A DNA stretch of 64,000 nt from Isoetes taiwanensis (lineage: Eukaryota; Streptophyta; Lycopodiopsida; Isoetales; Isoetaceae): NCBI GenBank assembly GCA_021234155.1, contig JAJEKV010000031.1:14129748-14193747 (forward strand), written 5' to 3'. The notes under the pieces were generated by a model. It worked only from the letters and a program-made list of their open reading frames with translations. It did not search any database and was not told where the DNA came from. Numbering within the stretch: the first letter of the stretch is position 1; every line of letters starts with the position of its first letter. Positions 12,665-22,729 of the stretch are shown one piece after another. The position numbers and the translations under genes were made by a program.

Positions 12665-12830
12665 AGTAACTTCTGCAAGTTACCATTCGTATTGATGGGG
12701 AGCCCAAAAACTTCATGTCGCCAAAAGCAGTGCAAAAGCTTAAATTCATCACCAAAAGAGAAAGTCAGGTTGACACTATAACCATCACGATGGGTAAAGC
12801 AATTGAATGCATATACTTTTCTTAAATATA
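12665..12830 (+). pseudogene. Possible aspartic-protease-like retroelement fragment
   Basis: A short plus-strand frame reads VTIRIDGEPKNFMSPKAVQKL and then ITITMGKAIEC. The spacing resembles the retroviral-type protease strand in gypsy elements (ID.G...NF, later a G..I.C strand). The usual DSG/DTG is replaced by DGE. It sits head to head with the minus-strand gag-protease fragment and ends at a stop near 12,824. Confidence 0.35.
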
Positions 12831-12855
12831 AAGAGAGTCATATCGGCACAGATAA

Positions 12856-13600
12856 TTAATTGTATAGGGGAAGTATGACATAATCAAGCTGGGAGCTGTC
12901 ATCTGGTTGCTCTACAAGTGAATTACAAGTTTTGACACACATATCATTATCATATACATAAATTCCAAAAACTTGATTATTATTCACTCTAAAAGCAGTT
13001 TTGGCCTGAGTGGCCAACAACAATTTTCCGGATCCTACATAAGGCGATCCTTGTATACTGACAGACTTAGTGTCTTCTAACGCAAAAGTTAACACATGGG
13101 ATGCCCAATCAATGAGCGGATATGCAGTTTGAAGCCACTTTATCCTCAAAATGACATCATAAAGTTTCAAATTGATTAAATCAACATCAATTTTAAACTG
13201 TACTGCTCTAGGTGAACTTCTATCTTGAAATGTCAAGTCTACGCCCTGCGCTTGTTGCTGAATTTGAGGCCCCTCTCTCCTTCAACCACATACGGAGTCA
13301 CCTTCATCAGCTCCAGGCCTAGCTCCCTTGCTAAGTTTGCAGACAAGAAATTGTCAGTGCTCACAGAATCAATAAGAACAACCACGTTCTTTCCCTTGAT
13401 TCTACCTAGAACACGTATGACTTTACCAAAGAAAACTTTAGAAGAATCATTTACCATGCTTTCTTCTCTCGCGATGGCCGACATCGTCTTCACAGCTTCA
13501 CCATCCGATGGTGTTTTGGTCGTCGCAGCTACCGCCTTCTTTGGCTTTTATAGCTTAGGACATTCTCTCGCATAATGGCCCATGCCCTGGCAGTTATAGC
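12856..13600 (-). pseudogene. Ty3/gypsy zinc knuckle and protease region, inactive
   Basis: Reading on the minus strand, a CCHC knuckle CYNCQGMGHYAREC (about 13,600-13,555) is followed by a protease segment with VVLIDSVSTDNFLSANLAREL. Next comes YDVILRIKWLQTAYPLIDW, the stretch seen just after the protease in gypsy polyproteins. The catalytic DSG appears as DSV, which should abolish protease activity, and stops separate the blocks. The frame ends at 12,856, so reverse transcriptase, RNase H and integrase are missing. Confidence 0.75.
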
Positions 13601-13619
13601 ACTTTATAGCTGCCTTTTT

Positions 13620-14854
13620 TTAGTTGGAATCTTTAGACTGCCCCGCAGCTTTTTTATTCGACTGATTTTGCTTCCGCTTTTTAGTAGATGACGCTCCATC
13701 CGCTGTGTTTTCAGCTCTTTTTGACTTCCAGTCAAAACTCTTCTTGGTCTTCTGAGGTTCCTCGCGACTAACCAATTTTCTTGCAAACTCCACTGCTTCC
13801 TCGAAGCCTTTGGGTTCGGCTTGCAACAGATGTGTCTTAATACTGACTTCTTTCAGACCGTTGACAAAGTGGTCCACCCTCATCTAAGGGGTAAGGTCGG
13901 GAAGTCTTGCAAACACCCTTGGAGTTTACTCACATACTCCTGTAAAGTTCCGATTTGCACCAACTCCTGGAGTGATATTAGTGCATAGCGACTATCAAAA
14001 TGAGGTGCATACTCATCTTTGAATCGCTTACAGAAGTTTGTCCAAGACCGAAAAGTCTTTCCACTGTCGGTGTGGATAGCCCACCACGAAGCGGCAGCAC
14101 CTTTCAACTTAAGAGAGGCGTGCAATACCTTTGTTGTATTGCCTTTCTTAATAGTCGCATAGTATAATTTCATGTGACCCAGTCAGAGCATCGTATCCTC
14201 TGGTGTTCCTGTCCCATCAAACTCTGGCATTTTCATCTTTTCCAGAGCTTTGATTTCCTCTTTCGAGAGCCCGTTCACAGTCTCCTCGGGAGGATCATTC
14301 ACAGCTGGATTGGCTGTGCCTGGCATAGAACGACCAACTCCAAGTGGTGCACTCACAATTGCCCGTCCCCTGGCGGTACCTCATACTGTTTGGGTTGTAG
14401 AATTATTTGCAGTACTTCTAGAGTTCTGCATAAGCCGATCAATAGATTCCCTAAGGCGTTGCTCCCGGGCAGCACTTTCCAGCATCCATCGATTCATTTG
14501 TCTCTGCATATTGTCGAGAGTTCTAGCTATCGAAGATTGCTCTTCTTGAGAACTGCCTCGCACCGTAGTAACTGTTGTCGCAGTCGCCAACAATAGTGCT
14601 GTTGGAGTACTGCTTCCAGAGCCTACTCCACTAACAATGGCACTCGCCCCGCTAGCTGCCTGTGGAACTAGGTTGCCCTTAGGGTGTCCAGTACCACTAA
14701 GAGGCTGCTCACTAATAGCAGTAATGGCAGGCACTGACAACCCCATACCAGGTTGTGCCTGCAGCATTGCTTCAAAATCAAACATCGGTAAGTCTTCTAA
14801 ATGAATATCGCGGAGCGTAGGTACTATGCCATCTATTAAAGCAACAGTTGGCAA
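13620..14854 (-). pseudogene. Ty3/gypsy gag, frameshifted
   Basis: The minus-strand frame opens with ATG at 14,854, 56 bp inside the primer-binding site. A Ser/Thr-rich N-terminal part runs to a stop at 14,381. The retrotransposon gag core follows in another frame: LKGAAASWWAIH, FRSWTNFCKRFKDEYAP and LQEYVSKLQ (14,173-13,880). A basic Lys-rich tail at 13,883-13,620 leads to the zinc knuckle. The order N-domain, gag core, basic region, CCHC is standard. Confidence 0.75.
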
Positions 14855-14909
14855 ACCATCGATTGGCTATGCCATATCATGTGTCGGATCAGTCATGGCT
14901 TTAAACCTT

Positions 14910-14921
14910 GCTCTGATACCA
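14910..14921 (-). other. tRNA-iMet primer-binding site of the minus-strand gypsy element
   Basis: The minus strand reads TGGTATCAGAGC, the usual complement of plant initiator-methionine tRNA 3' ends, three bases inside the putative LTR end. It fixes the orientation and the inner LTR boundary. Confidence 0.85.
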
Positions 14922-14924
14922 AAT

Positions 14925-15510
14925 TGTCACGGCCTACAGAAAGTAGGTCCGATCGCACTACCTAGAACTCCCAGAGTTCCCCTCAACCGTGAGCTCCCAG
15001 AGCTCCCTATGCACGACCGCTTACTGATCCCCAAAATCAGTCTGAAGCCCAGTTTCAGAAGTTCTAACACGAGAACTTGATACTGCGGTAGCAGTATTGC
15101 TCAACGAGCAGTCAGAAACACTCCAAGAATGGAACATCTCTTTAAGCTAACATCAAATAATGAAGTAGCTTAGAACAGGGCGAATTGATTCCCAATCAAT
15201 TCGCAATGGGTCAAAACCCCTAGCAGCAGAAGATCAGGCTATCAGACAAAGCGGAATGCTTCAACTGCTTGCTCCAAAGGAAAACCGTGTTCTTCCCAAA
15301 ACATCACCAGATCCCTTTATAGGGCCACTAGGGCCAAGATTAGCTTGAAAAAGGCCCATGGGCCTTTTCTGGAGCAAAATACGAGCAGGAATAGCTCAGA
15401 TCCGAATGGTTTTAGCTGATCCGGCCACTTATAGCAGGCCGCGATCAGGAAGAGCCCAATTTACCTTTTATTTGCGTTAGCCAATAAGGCAAGGCCACGT
15501 CACGCCCCCA
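14925..15510 (-). mobile_element. 5' LTR of the minus-strand gypsy element
   Basis: The plus strand starts TGTCACGG directly next to the primer site, so the minus-strand LTR ends CCGTGACA. The outer end is placed at the GTCACGCCCCCA motif near 15,510; this is inferred, since no second LTR is present for comparison. The LTR holds a hairpin CGAATTGATT/AATCAATTCG (15,181-15,203) and a perfect 20-bp palindrome at 15,349-15,368. The partner LTR is lost with the pol region. Confidence 0.6.
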
Positions 15511-15585
15511 TTTCAATGGTTAAGTGGTTTTTTACTAAGAACTTTATAATTTAATAAAAAGTCACCTTAGCATACGAAAGTTTTG

Positions 15586-18500
15586 TTATTTAGAAAAAAA
15601 ACCCCATGCCGCCCCTAGGCAGTATTTACAGCTCGGGACAATCCTAGACCACCTCGTGGCATTCCCAATACAGACTCCCGGTCCCAAGGCCGTAACAGTA
15701 CCTTTATGCCTTGGATTCCTTGAGCTCTCGAGAGTGCCACGTAGAGTTGTCCGTGACTGAATACTGCGTTTGATAAATACAAGCCAACCATTTTTATTGT
15801 TTGGCCTTGGGACTTGTTGATTGTCATACCAAAAGCTGGACGCAATGAAAATGTATGCGCTCAAACTGAAATGGGAGTTTTGCATTATTAGGCACCAAAG
15901 GTATTCGAAATATGAATACTCTACTTCCAATATTCTTTCCAGTGACAATCTTGGCATCTATAGCACGTCTTCCCAATAAACATATAATGAGGCGAGTGCC
16001 ATTGTAGAGACCCTTACGTATAGAAACAGGCAATTATACCAACCTTCAAAGTTAATTGATGAGGAGGCATCCCACTCGGAGTTTGCGCATTCAAAAATTC
16101 AATAGGATAGACCCCTCCATCATTCTCATCAGCTCGATCTGCACTGTAATAATCGATAGGTGCAGCAGGCAACCACTCTGTCAACCTCTTGTTTACTTCA
16201 TCTACATCCTCATTCAGTGGCATAAGTATTGCCCTTTCACCCAATAAAACACACTTCTAACATTCGTTGAAACACCAGGAAATACCACGACTAGCAAGTC
16301 ATTTAAGTCCTGGGACTTCACACAAATCTCTTCTGGAAAACGTATTACGTTTGATTCAATGTTGGAAAACGTGGTCTCAAGTCCATCTCTAACTCGTAAG
16401 AGATACTCTGCAAATGCCTTTTGCTCTTCTGCATCTCTTCCTACATTGTTCATCACTCGTATATTTATGTTCAGCTTATGTTCCTCGACATGATCCCATA
16501 TAGAAGAGCATTTCAAGGAAGTATGCACAATTTGAGGCCGATTTCCTCGTGGAACCACAGGTGGAAGCTGACGAAAATCTCCTCCCAAAACAATAATGAG
16601 TCCCCCAAACAATTTATCACATGGCATCACGTCACGGAGCGTTCTATCTAGTGCTTCATAAACATATTTATGCGTCATTGGGGCCTCATCCCGTATAATC
16701 ATGCGAGTCGCTCTTATCAATTTTGCCAGCTCTAACTGCTTTGGAATATTACAAGTTGTTGTCTCATCTATGTTCATCGGTATCTTGAACCTTGAATGTG
16801 CAGTGCGCCCACCCTTCAATAAAGTAGATGCAATTCCTGAAGAAGCAACTGCAAGTGCAATGATACCTTTGGCACGAACATAAGACCAACATGGTGTTAA
16901 GAAGAAAACTCTTTCCCGAGCCGCCTGCACCCTGGATGAAAAACACCCGTCCTTTTTCCAACATCACGTGCTCATCGATCACACGGTCGAAGATAACACG
17001 CTGGTCGTGATATAGGCGGTCCACATCTTCTTGCACCTCTACCATGTCTTCTTGAAACACCTCATCCTGAAATATCATATATGGATTTATTCACGCGCAG
17101 GCATATTGAACTCAAACTCCCGTAAGGATCGTCCGACAGAGTTCATATGATCTTCAATGTCTAGAAGTGCCATGTCAAAAAATTGATCACACATATTTAC
17201 ACTTTGATCCTCTGTAACCCTTTGTGCCTCATATAAAAAATCATCAATCATAGAAAGCTTGACTTCTTCCCACAGTTGTAGCGGATTCGATGGTTCGCAA
17301 TTTAAAAGAATCATGGCGAACATGTGCCGCAATTGTAGTGGCATGCCCCATGATGCTGCTTCTTGAAAAGATTCAAGCCATTCTGTGTCATCTCGAAGCA
17401 ACCCACGACGAATGCAAGCTTCTTTATATGTTGCATGCAATTCCCCAGAGCGTAAATCTGCAAAACCTTTTGCCCCTGTCACGCGGGTCAATAAGAGTCG
17501 TAGATAGTACTGGGAAACTTCCGAGTTTTGGATCCGACCTGCCATTTTCGACTGGGTTTATCATAGGTAAAATTTTTAGGAAAATCATGGTAGAGCAATT
17601 GAGTAGCCTCTCTGTTTTCAAATGCATTTATCTCGAAAAAAGCTGTCAACATTGTTCTGTTATTCTTATTCCTTCTGTCCACACTCATACCTTCTCGGTA
17701 GTATACATCTTGTTGCATTGGGAGATGCACAATCAATCTCTATGACATGAGGAAACTGCTGTTGTATTTCATATGAGAGGATTCTCCATGATGCCTCAGA
17801 AGCTGAGAAATAGCGTGCATTCAAGAATTGCTCAACCTCATCATGGTTTATGGTGGATGCTCTGCTAGTAGATGCACCATCACTCGCTGCTTCTAAGTTC
17901 ACATTGATCATATCGGGCCCTTTGTAGACGTATTTGTACAAATATTTAACGGCCTTTACAGCAGTACATACCTCAACATTGATATGGCACTTGAAGTACG
18001 ATGTCAACCAGGGATTATATGGCATGACCCATCTGTTGTCTAAATATATATCCCCTTTTTTCACCTTTCGGCCGTCATCTTTTCTTCAGTACAATGGATA
18101 TCCATCATCAACTGTCGTCTCATCTGAAAATGCACGTGGATAACGTTTTGTATACTTAACATCCTGCATGCATGGACTATTCGGATATCCAGTACCACAT
18201 GGCCCATGCATCATATTATGGGTGACTATATCATGCAATTCAGGATATATGCCTTTGTCCGGTATTTCAGCACATATAATTTGATCAATCTCTTTGGTCG
18301 TGAAGGGCTTGTCTGCCTGATCCAACATAGTCAACAAATGTACATGTGGCAAACCTCTCTTTTGGAACTCAATAACATATACTTTTGCGACTGCGGCCGA
18401 GTATACCATGATTAGTTATCAAATCTACCAGCTCTTTTACTTTCATATGGAATACTCTAGCCACTAACTCTGGTCGATCACTTGGCGATTGGCCATATAA

Positions 18501-18600
18501 TAATTCCCTCCTAATCTCTTCCCAATTTGCATTAGCAGTCATGGTTATAAAGAGGTCTGGCCTGCCAAGTTTTGCAAACAATGTTTTGGGTCATGTATCT
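15586..18600 (-). pseudogene. Helitron replicase-helicase (RepHel), decayed
   Basis: Minus-strand frames follow the RepHel order. The Helitron N-domain reads RPDLFITMTANANW (about 18,560). The HUH site is EFQKRGLPHVHLL (about 18,350) and the tyrosine motif KYLYKYVYKG (about 17,940). The PIF1-type helicase follows with Walker A GAGGSGKS (about 16,920), GGDFRQLPPVVPRG (about 16,570), [10 protein letters not shown] (about 15,815) and [10 protein letters not shown] (about 15,735). At least six frame changes and stops break it, so it cannot encode a working protein. The gypsy LTR abuts the C-terminal end. No CTAG terminus is visible there, so the 3' end seems lost. Confidence 0.9.
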
Positions 18601-18795
18601 CAAATCTCCCACATGTGATCACTACTCTTCGAGCTATCCATATAATATACTAAAAATGTGTGTATTATATATACTCTTGACATTGTTACCACAATGATCA
18701 CTACTATTATTGTGTTTTTATCTTCTACGAATGATAATTCTGGTTATGTTTGCAAATAGTTTTTTCTAGTGGTTTTTTTTTCTTTTTTCTTTTTT

Positions 18796-18823
18796 TTTGG
18801 GGTTGGGGGGGGGAGGGGTTATT
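18796..18823 (+). repeat. T-run followed by G-runs (possible G-quadruplex)
   Basis: A T-rich tract is followed by GGGG, TT, nine G, A, GGGG. Four G-runs with short spacers can form a G-quadruplex on the plus strand. It may also reflect a sequencing-difficult tract. Confidence 0.6.
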
Positions 18824-18829
18824 AAAAAT

Positions 18830-19860
18830 AGAGCCTTTTCATTCATTGTGAACCATTGGTTCATAAACGAATTATTGTCTTTGTAGTTCATTTTTTGCTT
18901 ATATGATTATTAAGGACCGACGATCTTTTTAGAGAAGTGAGAGGATGCAACTGCTCAAAGACTGTGACCGTCTGTCAGACCAAATATCAAGATTTCAGCA
19001 TATTTTGCACCAAATTGTGAGAAAAGATTACTTGACCTTTCTGTCCAGGCATATTAAGAACAGATCCAAGCATCAAATCTTGAAAAAGATCTACCTTTTT
19101 GAAGTTGCACAAAATCACTCTCTGCCAGGGACATTGACCAATTTTTGACCTAGTCAGAAATGCATGTTTGAGTGATTTGCACTGATCACAAGCCATCTGA
19201 CTTTTTTCCCAGCAATCCTCAAGGTCTTGAGTAGCTTAGGCACAAGAAATCATAAGCAGATCCTTGTTTGTTTGCGTGTGGTATCATTTTTTGTTAGACA
19301 GTCTTTTTTCTGTTTTGGAAAACTGATTGAAAATTGTTATTTGAGCTTTCTACTTGGAATTTTCTCACATAGAGTGGTTGCCTTAAGCAACCTGGAGGTT
19401 CTAAACCATAGGGGTTGAAGGTCTTGCCAGGAACACCTTCAACACCGACCGATCACAACCAGCAGTTCTTTGATCACAGCCGACAGATCCTAGCTTATAG
19501 GCGCATTCAAATGGAATCCTTTGAAGGGACACCTTCGTTTATAGCACCCCCACCTGACATGGCACGGATCCAGACCATACAATCTGCAAATCAAGGGCTG
19601 ACATAATGCCACGTCAGAGGGGGGCTACAAAACAAAGACTACCCAGCAGAAGCAAGTCCTCAAATCCTCGAATCCCTTTTTTCTTGACTTTACTGGACAA
19701 ATTTGGTATGGAAATGAAGCAAACATGCAAGCGTTCTTATTTAGCCAGAAGTATCGTCCTATTGCTGCAGCAGCAAATTTGACAGGAAGCAACGGGTTCT
19801 AATTGAATTTTGGTCTGTTAAGTTTACTCATGCATACACCATGAAATATAAACAGGAAGA
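18830..19860. other. Intergenic stretch without recognised gene
   Basis: Short open frames only. I see no domain, repeat or terminus that I can name. Confidence 0.4.
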
Positions 19861-19865
19861 ATTCA

Positions 19866-20547
19866 AATACATTGGAAATGATCTTCTTGAAATGTACCTC
19901 AAGTGTCACGATATAGTCTTTGCTACACAAGCGTTGGAGCAATTCTTAATATAAGCGTGAGATCATGGAACAGGATGGTTGGAGCTTATGCTCAAATAAG
20001 AGATCGTCATGTGGCACTTCATCTGCTGGCACAAATGTGTTTAGCCAATATAGTTCTAGACAATGTCACACTTATCAATACACTAGTAACATGCACTAAT
20101 AGAGATGCCTTACCACAGGATAAGTTGATTCATGCACATTTTGTTGAAAGCAGCTTGAGGCTGATCTGATTGTGGGAACTATAATTATTAATATGCACAA
20201 GAAGTGTCACAGTTTGAAGGTTGCCACCTCCGATTGATGCTTGCGCAGAGAATGGAGATGTGCAGAGAGCCTTAAGTCTATTTCAAAAAATGAATTCAGA
20301 AGGAGTAAAGCAAAATAAGATAACATATATTGCACTCCTAAATGCAATATGCATGTTAGAAATTCATGCATTGGTTAAATTTTTCCATGCATTGATGTTG
20401 GGCACTCTATTTGAAGGCGATGTTACAGTGAGGAAGCCGTTGTTAATACATACGTTGAAGTTAAATGTGGAAGCCTCAAAGAAACATATATTGCATTTGA
20501 CACAATGGTGGAGTGGAATGTGATCTCATGGACTTGTATGCTTGGAG
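19866..20547 (+). pseudogene. PPR-repeat gene remnant, 5' part
   Basis: Successive frames read GNDLLEMYLKCHDI, RSWNRMVGAYAQ, DKLIHAHFVESS, VQRALSLFQKMNSEGVKQNKITYIALLNAI and WNVISWTCMLGA. These are the P, L and S-type pentatricopeptide repeats of plant organelle RNA-processing proteins. Stops and frameshifts near 19,950, 20,165 and 20,215 break the frame. The reading is interrupted at 20,547 by a MITE and resumes at 21,463. Confidence 0.8.
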
Positions 20548-21462
20548 CAGTGTTGTTTACATACCCGTATTTTACGTTTACATACGTCCCATACCTTCCT
20601 CACAGTACTGTACGTACTATACCTATAAGTTGATAGGTCAAATTGAGCTCTTGTTTTATTAATACAGTACTTAACATATTAATACGTATAGTACGTATGA
20701 TACGTACTTTATAAAAAAAAAAAAGCGTCCAAATGACATTAGACCAATAGAATTTGGTAAAAATATACATTAAAGAAAATACATTATTATATATTATAGC
20801 ATAGGAGTAAAAAACACATTAGGAGACTTTACACATTGGGGAAATTATGGAATTGTAGTTTAGAAAAAAAATAAAAAAATAAATAAAAACGTTTTCCCCT
20901 CTTTCTTCTTACCATAGCCGCCGAATCGGAATGGAGATGGAGATGAAGACCCAGCTTTCTCCTTGTTTTGTCATGGCAAGAGGCAGACCTTCTCCTTAAT
21001 ACTTTAGCTTGCATTCATGCCAGGAAAGAAATGCGGAGGTCAGTGGCGGTGAATAGCTTCGGATGCAATAAATGGGCAACAATTACTTAAATTTATTTGT
21101 CTGTGGGTGTAGATTGCAAACTAGAATATATAACTCTTAAATAGACATATTTTGGATTGAAAACTTTGAGAAATACTTAATTTTCTAGAGTAATATATTC
21201 TGGTTCATTATTTAAAACCTGACGTTCTTTTAGTTGTTATTGCAACTATTTCAATTGCAATACAAGAAATAATAGTTCTAAAAAATTACAGGAAGTACTT
21301 AACGTTCTGTACATAAAGTACGTATTTTACATATTTAATAAGTATTTTATAATTCCAAAAAATATATTTAAAGTACTTTTTAAAATGCGAGGTATGTATA
21401 CGGTATTAATATGTTAAGTACATATAATACACGTACCGTACTAAACGTACCTGACAACACTG
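20548..21462. mobile_element. hAT-like MITE, 915 bp, inside the PPR remnant
   Basis: The element begins CAGTGTTGT and ends ACAACACTG, exact 9-bp inverted ends, and is flanked by the 8-bp duplication GCTTGGAG at 20,540-20,547 and 21,463-21,470. An 8-bp duplication with CAGTG-type ends fits the hAT superfamily. Removing it rejoins the PPR frame (MLG, then YAKYEYGKEALQLF). The interior has many short TACGTA-rich subterminal motifs and no transposase, so it is non-autonomous. Confidence 0.9.
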
Positions 21463-21720
21463 GCTTGGAGTATATGCTAAGTATGAATATGGAAAAGAGG
21501 CCCTCCAGTTATTTAAAGAATTGCATTCTAACGGATGCCCTTAGATACCATATCATTCATCAATGTACCGAGTGCATGTTCCATCCTTGAAGCCCTAGCA
21601 GATGGCAAGCTGATTCATTCATGTGGCCTTAATGAAGTACCTCATAATGATCTTGTCTTCAGCAATGCCCTTATTACGTGTACGCAACATATGGAGCTAG
21701 GGAGGATGCCTGTAAAGCAT
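21463..21720 (+). pseudogene. PPR-repeat gene remnant, 3' part
   Basis: The frame continues from the other side of the MITE: EALQLFKELHSNGCP, then DTISFINVPSACSILEALADGKLIHS and NDLVFSNALITC. These follow the pentatricopeptide layout in order. One frameshift near 21,540 separates the first block from the rest. The end near 21,720 is ragged and no DYW or E domain is seen. Confidence 0.8.
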
Positions 21721-22369
21721 AATGTCATTAAATATGGAATATACATGGCAAGTTGGAATAATTTTAATGTAGGTTTATGTATACTTCTATACTTATAGTA
21801 GGATTATGTGTATTAAAAAGGGCTTTGTATACCTGTTGTATACAACCATCTAACACAACAAGATTAGACGCACTATTACTTTGAGTCAGTGTCAACGGTC
21901 GCTCCACAAATCCTTTCGATCAAGAACAAATCCCACTCTTGATTCCATAGAAGGTGGATTACAACTTCGAATGGATCGAGATAACTGTGCGAAGAATTGA
22001 TAGCAACAACAGTCAACCAGTCTTCAAGTGGTATACCTCTCCGGCAGCACCTGTAGAGGTCCTCATGATTCATCGCGAAGGTAATGGAATCAAGATCAGG
22101 ATCAGAATGTGCCATATCAAGGCGGAGGTCAATGTCGATGGCGTTAGCAATTTGATGCATATCTATTTATACCCACCAAAATTATTGATAGTATATATAT
22201 AAAAATTATTGGACGTAATATGACAAATCATATACATAGATATGTACATGATGCTCGTATATAACCAATAATGTTGCTATAGCACGTCAATAATTTTATG
22301 GATATAAGTATGTTATAAAAAGAGCTCAGGGCTACAGTTATTTCTGTAAGCTCTGGAACCACTGCACCC

Positions 22370-22720
22370 AACTCTTTAGCCTTCTTATTAAGAATGGAAG
22401 GAAGCTTGCGCACATTTTCTCTTACGTCTTCTCTACCTCTTTTGCTCTATGGGGGATACTTTCAGCATTTTCTTGAATAAATCTGTCAAGCACACATCTT
22501 AGAACCCGTATTACCATGTTTTGCTAGCTTCCCTCCTGCTTCAAATCTCTTTCTCCAATTGTAGTATATTGACTGACAGATACCTAAAACCATGCGCCAC
22601 CCGGCCTGACAGAATTCTATGCCATAGAGCACTATCATGACCTCTTCATGCCCTGTGTAAGTCACACGCAGCACGTCAATGAGCTCAGTGAGGAAGGATT
22701 CTCCATAGCTATTTTTTTCC
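22370..22720 (-). pseudogene. Transposase-like N-terminal fragment
   Basis: The minus strand reads MLRVTYTGHEEVMIVLYGIEFCQAGW, then GICQSIYYNWRKRFEAGGKLAKHGNTGS. A helical region followed by HGN.GS is a pattern I associate with the N-terminal part of several plant mobile-gene families, possibly the same kind as the gene at 1.1-3.8 kb. This is recognition by eye only. Confidence 0.35.
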
Positions 22721-22729
22721 TATACTCCA

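Noticed and set aside
18640-18700. Helitron 5' end (TCCATATAATATACTAAA)
   Set aside because: It resembles plant Helitron starts but lies on the plus strand, opposite to the adjacent RepHel gene, and no paired end was found.
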